64,000 nucleotides of DNA from Rhizophagus clarus (taxonomy: Eukaryota; Glomeromycota; Glomeromycetes; Glomerales; Glomeraceae), in the NCBI GenBank assembly GCA_015698045.1, contig BLAL01000196.1, positions 1,178,001 to 1,242,000 of the forward strand, in the 5' to 3' direction. The notes below the pieces were generated by a model. That model saw only the letters and a list, made by a program, of their open reading frames with translations, ran no database searches and was not told the origin of the DNA. The first letter of the stretch is position 1, and each line of letters starts with the position of its first letter. Position numbers and translations under genes: made by a program. Shown piece by piece: positions 56,262 through 64,000 of this stretch.

Positions 56262-58084
56262 ATGTCCCAACCTTCGCCATCATTTCATCCTGAAGATAAA
56301 TCCAATTCAGAAAATGAGACTAACTCAGAAAGTGATTCACCTTCTGAATTGGACCAAAGGTTTAGTTTCAAGATCTCCCAGAAAAGGACCAAACATAAAT
56401 ATTTCCCATATATAATTCCATTAAAAAATTCTCCGTCCTTAGAAAATGATGAACAAATTGCGATGGCAGGTCCATCAGATGAATAAATTGTGACGGCAGG
56501 TCTGTCAGATGAACAAATTGTGATAGCAGATTCGTCAGATAAACAAATTGTGACGGCAGGTTTGTCAGATAAACAAATTGTAATGGCAGGTTCATTGAGG
56601 AAAAGGAAGGACGAAAAGCCTATTGAAAGTAAAGAAGCAAAAAAAGTCAAATTAATCTCAGTAGAAAACTTGAAAAAAAAGGTAAAATATATATATTATT
56701 ATATACATATACTATTCCAATAGCTATAGAATCATACATTATGACTTTTTTTATGAGAATCCGTTATTAATTATCGCATTACAAATTTATTTTTATTCAC
56801 GACACAATCGAAATACTTTCAGAAGATCATTATGAAGTCCAGCAATTTCTAGAAAATATTCCCGCAAATACTTTAAAAGACAGGTTGGTTGCTCTAAGGA
56901 GCATGAGTGGCAGCAATTGTAAAAAAATAATTTTGAATATAGATGAACAAAAATTGACTGCAGTACTTCTGTCGGGTTCACTAAATGTAAAACTGACATT
57001 TTACATGCCTGAGCAACGTTTTATAGAAACGGAAGAGAGCAGATTTCTAGATAACCCCTATATACTTCAGCGATTACCTGCTGAAGACTATAGCAATAAT
57101 AATACAACAATAGGGATCAATCTTTTATATAAAGAAAAGGCAGCTAATGATGAAAATCTTAAGGAAGATATATTAGCCGTTGTATGGCTAATATATCATT
57201 TAAGAACAGTTCAAGATTGTCTGCCAATAAACCCCCGATGATGCAACCTAATTACGATAATAAAAAATATATACAGAATCTACAGGAATATTATGATAAT
57301 TATTTGGAAAAGGGAATAGAGTTTGATGGCTCTAAAATAAAAGGTGCTAATTTCCCTAACTAAAAACATTGATGACGATCATAATTCAAGAATTAATTTT
57401 CCAAATAAAGTAGACGATGGTAATATGTCTTTATTAATAGAGAATATGCTTATAATATTGGATGAAATAAAATCAGAAGATGAAACTTCTGAATTATCAA
57501 GAAGAAGAAACGTTAGAAGATACTTGTATTTTCACGAGTTATATAAGAAAACATTAGAAGCAGTTGCTTCTGAGCTAAAATCATTTGGCGAAACGAATGC
57601 TTCAAAAGCTAAAGATATATTAGAAAACTTTTTTAAGAAAGCTGAAGAAAAACTGATGCAAAGACAATGGAGAAGCTACAGAACTTCAGCTGAAAGAATA
57701 AGCAAGTTATGAATTATATGCAATAAAAGTTTTGTAATATTCGATCTTGTAACCGGTTTCACACCCAATTTATTTGAACGATTACTGAGTAAGGAAAGTG
57801 CAGAACGATAGTTTATAATAATCGAAAAAGGAATCTATTATACCTAGCAGGAGTATAGAGGTATTCAAAAGCAACAGCAAGAGGAGAAGGAAGTTACTGA
57901 TAATGACGATGGCAATAGTAGTAATAATAGTGGAAATGAAGGACAGGGAAGTGGAAAGGGAAGTGAAAGCAGAGGATGGGAAAGTGGAAGAGAAAGGGGA
58001 TGGGAAAGAGAAAAAGGAAGGGGAAGAGGAAGAGAAAGAGAGAATAAAGATGGTAACAGTAAAGAAAAGGAAAAAGCAGTCTAA
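56262..58084 (+). pseudogene. Dead gene: repeat-bearing N-terminus, unknown middle domain, Gly/Arg/Glu-rich tail
   Basis: Exon 1 (56262-56681) opens MSQPSPSFHPEDKSNSENET and includes a degenerate 10-residue repeat (SDEQIVTAGL) and a basic patch (RKRKDEKPIESKEAKKVK). After an intron ending TTTCAG at 56822 the sequence reads QQFLENIPANTLKDRLVALR, CKKIILNIDEQKLTAVLLSG, NVKLTFYMPEQRFIETEESR and EDILAVVWLIYHLRTVQDCL. Two compensating frame changes flank 57238-57361. Then come SLLIENMLIILDEIKSEDET, RRYLYFHELYKKTLEAVASE, KDILENFFKKAEEKLMQRQW, FVIFDLVTGFTPNLFERLLS and a Gly/Arg/Glu-rich tail to a TAA at 58082. In-frame stops at 56486, about 57710, 57808 and 57847 fit lost Gln or Trp. No known domain is recognised. 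Confidence 0.6.
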
Positions 58085-58089
58085 AGAAA

Positions 58090-59035
58090 TAAATATCTTT
58101 TTCATTATTATAATTAATCCAGAACGTGTTATTTTTTTTTTATTTTCTTAGTCGGCATCTTTTAGTTCTATAAAATAATAATACAATAATAATAAATTGA
58201 AAAATTTATTAAATTTTTATCAAAAAAATATATAAATAATTCATATTTACCACCTCATTTCTCTTAAGAGACTATATATTGATTTGATTGCAACTTTTGT
58301 ATTAAATAGATTTTTAAATACGTACAATTCGATCGTAAGTAAATAGAGAAATAAATAAACTATTAAAACTCAAAATGTATGCAGAACTTTTAATAATAAA
58401 TATAAGATCTATAAAGTATTATATTATAAACACTTAAAATATTTATAGTAAAGTTTAAAGATACTAAAGGATTCTATAATTTAATAGATTCCTTAAGAAC
58501 CTTTAAACATTTTATCTTTAAGGAATTTTTATAAATTGAATCAGGTATTAACTATATAAGAATTTTATTTTAAATATTATTTAATCTTAATCAAATTTAA
58601 AGTCGATCTTTTGGGATTTATAAAAATCAATCTGTACTGAACATTGATATTTCCGCATTGCATATAATAAAAGATTTTCTTTTTTTACTATGCTACACTG
58701 CATAATGTTGTAACGAATAAAATATTGATCTACAATAAAGTATTCCATTTATTGCGAGTCAAACACCACACAGGTGCCGCAGATGAATCACACATCACAC
58801 AATTTAAAATTATTTATACGGGTAATCTAGATATGACTTTTTTATTCGAGATTAGATTTTTTTTATATACGCACGTAAGTACATTTTTTTCACACTTTTT
58901 ACCACAATATACTCACATAAGAATATTTTTTATTAATAATTTGAAATTTTTTGTTTCTTTTCCATTTAATATACTAATGAGAAATAATTTTTTTTTTATG
59001 AATATTCTCAAATAATAAATCATTCAAATAAAATC
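58090..59035. other. AT-rich intergenic region
   Basis: This is upstream of the SNF2 gene. ATTAAAG/CTTTAAG pieces recur at 58440-58520. The plus-strand frame at 58725-59015 has no recognisable features. Confidence 0.4.
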
Positions 59036-59039
59036 TCAA

Positions 59040-61106
59040 ATGTCTACCGATAATAATAATACAGGACTACCAAAATTTAGAATTAAAAGAGTTAACAATG
59101 AAAATAATAATAATTCTAATAATAACACATCAAATACTCTTAAAAAATTTTATAAAAATAACAAAAGCAGTTCAGTTGTTAGACTACCAAAATTACAAGT
59201 TATTTCTAAAGACTTTGAAATTGCAAAAAAAGTGAATTCAGTATCACAATCAGAAACTGAATTTCTAGTAAATCTCCTAGAAGCATCACAACCAGAAATA
59301 TTAATTATGAAATTACTTCCATATCAGAAGCAAGGCCTTGGTTGAATGTTATCAAATGAACACCCTAAAGAGCCAACTATTGATGAGGAAGTTCAATTCT
59401 GGATTTAAAAGGAGGATCAAATGAAAAAAATACTCTACTTTAATACATTAGCAAGGTTTGCAACAATAACATGCCCTAATCTTATCAGAGGTAGAATACT
59501 CACTGATGATATGGGTCTTGGTAAGATGATACAAATAATTGCTTTGATAGCTTCCAAACCTGCAATCAATTTAGATTCCACATATTCTAAAACTACTTTG
59601 ATTGTTGCTCCTTTAAGTATGCTTGAAAATTGGATTGACCAAATCAACAAGCATGTTAAGAAAGGGTCTCTTTTTTATTATGTTTTTTATGGCATTGATC
59701 GAATTAATGATCCAGAATTTCTTAAAACTTACGATATAATAATTACTACATATGCTATTCTTGCATAATCAAATATAGAAGAAAGGAGTGAATTATTTGC
59801 CATTAAATAACTTTGAGTTATCTTAGATGAAGGACATATTATTCGTACACAATCAACAAAACAAAGTATTGCCGTATGTAATTTGGATGCTGAAAGAAGA
59901 TTGATTCTTACAGGAACCCCAATTATAAACGAATTAAATGATATATATTTTTTAATTAAATTCTTAAAATTCACTTCTTTTGATAATCTAGAAATATGGA
60001 ATAGCATATTTAACAACAAAACAATAAAGTTTAAAGATGGTAACAATCTTAGAAGCTTAATAAAAGCCATTTATCTTCGTAGAACAAAGGATATGAAATT
60101 CAATGGACATCCTCCTATTAATTTTTATACTTATAAAATTAAGTTTAAAACGGATGAGAAAAAGATTTATAATAAAATGGAAAGTAATATAAAAGAATAA
60201 TTTAGAAGTTAGAAAGAATCAAGAAATAGCGAGTTAAAATATAATTATGTAACGTTTCTAAAAATGCTCCTGAGATTACGACAGATTTGCAATCACACAG
60301 AGCTTTGTAAGAGACAAATAAATGATGCTGATAGCAATATGAATGATGAAAGATTGGCTGCCCTGAAAATATCTGTTAGTAATAATAAAAGTTGCTATAT
60401 GTGCTCTAAACCATTAACAATTCCTACAATTACTCCTTGTAAATATATATTTGACAAAGATTGCATCAAAATTAGTTTTGGAGATGAACCATTTTCTTGT
60501 CCGATATGCTAAAATTCAGTTAATATAAATCAATTAATTGAATTAACAACAATTCAAATAGAAGAAGAAATTAGAAATTTAGATGATTTTAAAATAAGTT
60601 CCAAAATTGAAGCTTTATTGAAATTTTTAAATTAAAATAATGATAAATTAGTAGTCTTCAGCCAATGGACATTTTTTCTTGATTTGATTGAAATTGCATT
60701 TAAAGATGCAAATGTCAAATTTGTTCGATTTGATGGCAAAATGTCACGTAATCAGCGAGAAGAGACTGTAAATAATTTCAACAATGATCCGGAAATAAAG
60801 GTTCTTCTAATTAGTTTAAAATGTGGATCTTTGGAATTAAATCTTACTATTGCTAATCAATGTTTTCTTATGGATCCTTAGTGGAATCTAAGTATTGAGG
60901 ATCAAGCTATAGATCGAATTTATAGAATTGGTCAAACTTGGCCAGTTTCTGTCTTTAGATTTTTTATTGAGAATACAATTGAAGATCACGTGTTTGAACT
61001 TCAAAAGAAAAAACATGGCTTGATATTCCAAGCTTTTGATGAGCAGCGATCTGAGAATCTGAATATTGTTGATGAAGCCCTGCAAATTTTATTAGGCAGT
61101 AGTTAA
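59040..61106 (+). pseudogene. RAD5/HLTF-like SNF2 helicase with RING finger, ten in-frame stops, no frameshift
   Basis: A single uninterrupted phase runs 689 codons from ATG 59040 to TAA 61104, without introns. In order: Asn-rich start; LLPYQKQGLG; motif I DDMGLGKM (157-163); TLIVAPLSMLENWIDQI; DEGH box (263-266); LTGTP (290-294); KAIYLRRTKDMKF; a RING with C452, C455, C467, C475, C487 and C490; and a C-terminal helicase lobe (LVVFSQWTFFLDLI, FVRFDGKMSRNQREETVNNF, QAIDRIYRIGQ). This is the RAD5/RAD16 (HLTF) branch, chromatin remodellers and ubiquitin ligases in DNA-damage tolerance. Stops lie at 59343, 59406, 59766, 59808, 59814, 60198, 60210, 60510, 60633 and 60879; all fit TGG, CAA, CAG or CGA changed by one C-to-T or G-to-A transition. 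Key residues are lost the same way: GKT to GKM, the RING His at 469 to Tyr, and conserved Gly to Ser and Glu in KCGSLELNLT. It is dead, but no indel has accumulated. Confidence 0.88.
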
Positions 61107-61770
61107 AGAATATTTTTAGTGTATATGTACATAATTATTGCGGTTTTCATAAATCTGTGTAGTTAAAGTCACATGATGATCACTTTAAAATTATGCATTT
61201 TTTTTTCAAAGTAACGTCTAAAACCAAGTCGTGATTTTGCCTGTCCGTAAGAATATATTGCTTTAAAAAGTCTTTAGTGTGAGTTTTGAGTCATGAGAGT
61301 AGGAACGAAAGAAGAATGACATAGGCGAGATTTTTCAAAGTTAAAACAAACAAGAATACGAAACTTAGAAAGGACTTAGGTGTCGTATCAGGAAGGCTTT
61401 TTTAATTTAACAATGAAAGTACATATTAGAGTGTCCTCAATTTTAAAAAGTATATCTAACTATAACAACGAAGCTGCCGGTATATATTTTGTTTGAATAA
61501 GTAAGTGAAAAAAGAAAATTTTCCAATTGAAAACTAAAAAATATACAAAAGTCTGTCTATTTCTTTTTTTCAATAAAGAACAGTTTTTACTTGCCAAGAT
61601 ATGTAATATTAAGCAATTATTAGATCATTATATTACAATTGTGCAATATTTACCAAATAACTAATTGACAGTTTTGACAAGAACTATTAAACTAATCAAA
61701 GTGAATTTACCAATTTGCGTTTTTTTAGAATCGTTATTTGATTAATATCAAGATGATTTTGGCTTGATTA
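61107..61770. other. Intergenic region downstream of the SNF2 remnant
   Basis: No gene was identified. Short GC-richer pieces occur near 61230-61400 without recognisable function. Confidence 0.4.
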
Positions 61771-61774
61771 TTTG

Positions 61775-62335
61775 TAATTTTGACAATATCATCAACACAA
61801 CGAGTTAACATTAAGATAATATCATATCGATACCATTTTTATTTTACTTTGTTTTAACTATATCGTGTCGATATCATCATTATTTTGCATTTTTTTAAAA
61901 AAATATCATTGTTTTAACTATATTGAGCTGATGTTGATTTGATATTCTTCAAATAAATATTTATGCGATATCTTTTCAATATACCAAACCAATATTAGTA
62001 CGATATCATTTATTTGCATTTTTTTTTTGAAAATTATCATTTATTGTAACCATATCAAAGCGATGTCACTTCGATATTTCTTCAAGCAAATATTTTTACG
62101 ATATCTTGTCGATATAATGAGTTATTATTGATACAATACTAATATTTATTTTGCATTTCATTTTCGAAATTATTGTTATTGCAACGATATCATAATGGTA
62201 ATGATTCGATGTTTCTTCAAGCGAATATTTTCATGATATCTTTTGTTAATATTGAAACGATATTATGGTGACATCATAATGATATTGTTTCGATAAATCG
62301 ATATCACAATGATATGAATTTAACATTGTTATTAT
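61775..62335. repeat. Degenerate GATATC-rich repeat, units of about 60-80 bp
   Basis: Units share TGATTTGATATTTCTTCAAG, CAAATATTTTTACGATATC and ATTATCATTTATTGTAACC. The same GATATC/CGATAT vocabulary occurs at 23.0-24.1 kb. Confidence 0.6.
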
Positions 62336-62374
62336 ATCAATTCGGCATTGTTCAAAAACTTAAGGTTTCTGTAA

Positions 62375-63170
62375 AGTAATAAAGAAAAAATAAAATATAA
62401 TAAAGAAAAAATAAAATATAATAAAGAAAAAATAAAATATAATAAAGAAAAAATAAAATATAATAAAGAAAAAATAAAATATAATAAAGAAAAAATAAAA
62501 TATAATAAAGAAAAAATAAAATATAATAAAGAAAAAGTGAAATATAATAAAGTGAATATTAAATGTAATAAAAAATCAAAGAGAACATAAAGTATAGTAA
62601 AAGGAATAAAGGAAAAGTAAAATAAAATAAAGGGAATAAAAAAAAAGTGAATATAATAAAAAAAATAAAAGAAGAATAAAATATAATAAAAGAAATAAAA
62701 GGAAAGTAAATATAATAAAAGAAATAAAGGGAAGTAAAATATAACAAAAAAAATGAAAGAAAGTAAATATAACAAAAAAAATAAAAGGGAAGTAAAATAT
62801 AATAAAAGAAATGAAATAAAATGAAAGGAATAAAAAAAAAGCAAAATAAAATGAAAAGAACAAAGATAAAGTAGAATAGAATAAAAGGAACAAAGGAAAA
62901 GTGGAATAAAATGAAATGAATAAAGAAAAAGTGAAATGAAATAAAAGGAATAAAGAGAAAGTGAAATGAAATGAAAGGAATGAAGAAGAAGTAAAATGGA
63001 ATAAAAGGAATAAAAGAGAGTAAAAAAATAATAAAAAATAAAAAAAAAATAAAAAAAGAATTAAAAATAAAAAATAAATAAAAAAATATAATGATAAAGA
63101 ACACTAAATAAAATTAATCTATAAAATAAAAAATAAAATAAAATCAGAATTTATAAGTAATTAAATCAAA
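62375..63170. repeat. Cytosine-free purine-rich tract with a 21-bp array
   Basis: 62381-62540 is about eight almost exact copies of ATAATAAAGAAAAAATAAAAT. It grades into degenerate ATAAAAGGAATAAAGAAAAAG repeats. The plus strand has almost no C over about 800 bp. The long Phe/Leu/Tyr-rich minus-strand frames are artefacts of this composition. Confidence 0.85.
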
Positions 63171-63640
63171 ATAAAAAAAATCATACCTTAAATTGTATAG
63201 AAAAACTAAAAAACCTAAAAGAATAAATTATAAATATTAAAAATAAGTATAAGAAACAAAATATAAGAAGAAAATATAGAAAACACAAAATTAAGACCAT
63301 ATAATATTAAACTTATCTTAAATAAAAATTAAAGAAATTAAAGTATTTAAAAAATGAAATAAAATTAATAGAGAATAAAGTATAAGAAGCAAAATAAAAA
63401 AAAAGAAAACATATAAAAATATATCTTAATTATAAGCTAAATGCACAAGCAAAAAAAAAAAAATTATTTGTATAAACTGATAAAATAATAAATTTTTATC
63501 ATTAATAGTGATGTAATCATATAATAAATACAAAAAAAAAAAATCAAGATATAATAAACCAATAAATAGCCAGTAATAAAGGAGAACGAAAAAGGAAATT
63601 TTCTTCTAATTAAGTTTAATATTTTTTTATTAAAAAAATC
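63171..63640. other. A-rich low-complexity sequence
   Basis: Continuing A-rich sequence without a clear period. No gene. Confidence 0.5.
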
Positions 63641-64000
63641 TATTTTATATAAATTAAAAATTTATTTTAGAGATCGACTACATTTCTCACTTGCAGATCG
63701 TCTGGCCATTTTTCCAGCAGAAGGTCGCTAAAGAAAAGCTTAGGCTTTTAGTTTTTTGAGCTCTTTTCAAATAACGTTTTTCTTTTTATGAGACCTAGCT
63801 ACGTTTATTAAAACTCATCTAGTTCGAAAATACCAAGTTTTCGTAAAATTACTGGCTTAGTATGAACTTCACTAAGGAAACAGCTTATGACTGCAAACTC
63901 CAGGTTCCCTTCGTATTTTTGAAGACTTTTGTAAGGTTAACGTTTAGGCTGTCTAGTCTTAAATACCCTAGAAGAGGGGGTTTTCCGTCAGTACTGGTTC
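63641..64000. other. Compositionally distinct right-end segment, unassigned
   Basis: From about 63665 the composition becomes markedly less AT-rich (GATCGTCTGGCCATTTTTCC, GGGGGTTTTCCGTCAGTACT). No frame is open for long on either strand. It may be one end of a dispersed noncoding repeat cut by the window boundary. Confidence 0.4.

Noticed and set aside
803-61106. Ciliate-like genetic code in which TAA/TAG mean Gln
   Set aside because: TAG also sits at conserved Trp positions, TGA at both Arg and Trp positions, and the intact 672-aa gene ends with TAG, so codon meaning is not consistent.
62332-63104. Three Phe/Leu/Tyr-rich minus-strand frames of 105-181 codons
   Set aside because: Produced by the cytosine-free purine-rich repeat; no start context or sequence complexity.

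Overview
The window looks like a repeat-rich, strongly AT-biased fungal nuclear genome, most probably an arbuscular mycorrhizal fungus (Glomeromycotina; Rhizophagus/Gigaspora relatives). The reasons are short spliceosomal introns (about 60-90 bp, GTAAGT-like donors, CTAAC/TACTAAC branch sites), many minisatellites and DNA transposons, and several protein families that I associate from memory with Rhizophagus and have not checked against a database. No bacterial operon, CRISPR array, rRNA or convincing tRNA was seen. No LTR retroelement or Polinton was recognised; one zinc-knuckle fossil of unknown origin is listed.

Only two genes look intact. One is a 10-exon, 672-aa nuclear zinc-ribbon protein at 8.65-11.57 kb (minus strand), in a visibly less AT-rich island. 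The other is a 75-aa, 3-exon coiled-coil gene at 46.48-46.98 kb (minus). Almost every other coding remnant is dead in one particular way: it keeps its frame over hundreds of codons but carries many in-frame stops, nearly all sitting where Gln (CAA/CAG), Arg (CGA) or Trp (TGG) is expected. That means C-to-T (or G-to-A) transitions. The RAD5/HLTF-like SNF2 helicase at 59.04-61.11 kb has ten stops and no frameshift in 689 codons.

Layout: 0.8-6.2 kb, remnants of three unrecognised proteins, the first split by a hAT-like terminal-inverted-repeat (TIR) element with 8-bp target-site duplications (TSDs). 6.6-11.7 kb, a Myb-like fragment and the intact gene. 12.9-18.3 kb, a TIR element and a composite element with about 1-kb inverted arms. 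18.4-20.5 kb, a dead gene and minisatellites. 22.1-25.3 kb, a dead multi-exon gene split by a satellite. 25.75-30.1 kb, TIR element A. 30.4-35.1 kb, a CACTA-like transposase remnant with a nested hAT-like element. 35.5-40.6 kb, a coiled-coil gene remnant, tandem repeats, a MITE with an in-window empty site, and a zinc-knuckle fossil. 41.4-44.6 kb, a Plavaka/tnp2 transposase remnant. 45.4-50.5 kb, a dead Myb/RS gene, the intact small gene and a dead RS-repeat gene. 51.6-54.9 kb, TIR element B, an inverted copy of A. 55-64 kb, a 90-bp satellite, a dead acidic/coiled-coil gene, the SNF2 gene and low-complexity repeats.

The most unusual signal is that three TIR elements (A, B and the hAT-like one at 1.2 kb) are filled with tandem cassettes that look like micro-exons: a T-rich 3' splice site, a 26-50 nt exon-like block, a GTAA-type 5' splice site, then an intron-like spacer with a CTAAC-type branch motif.
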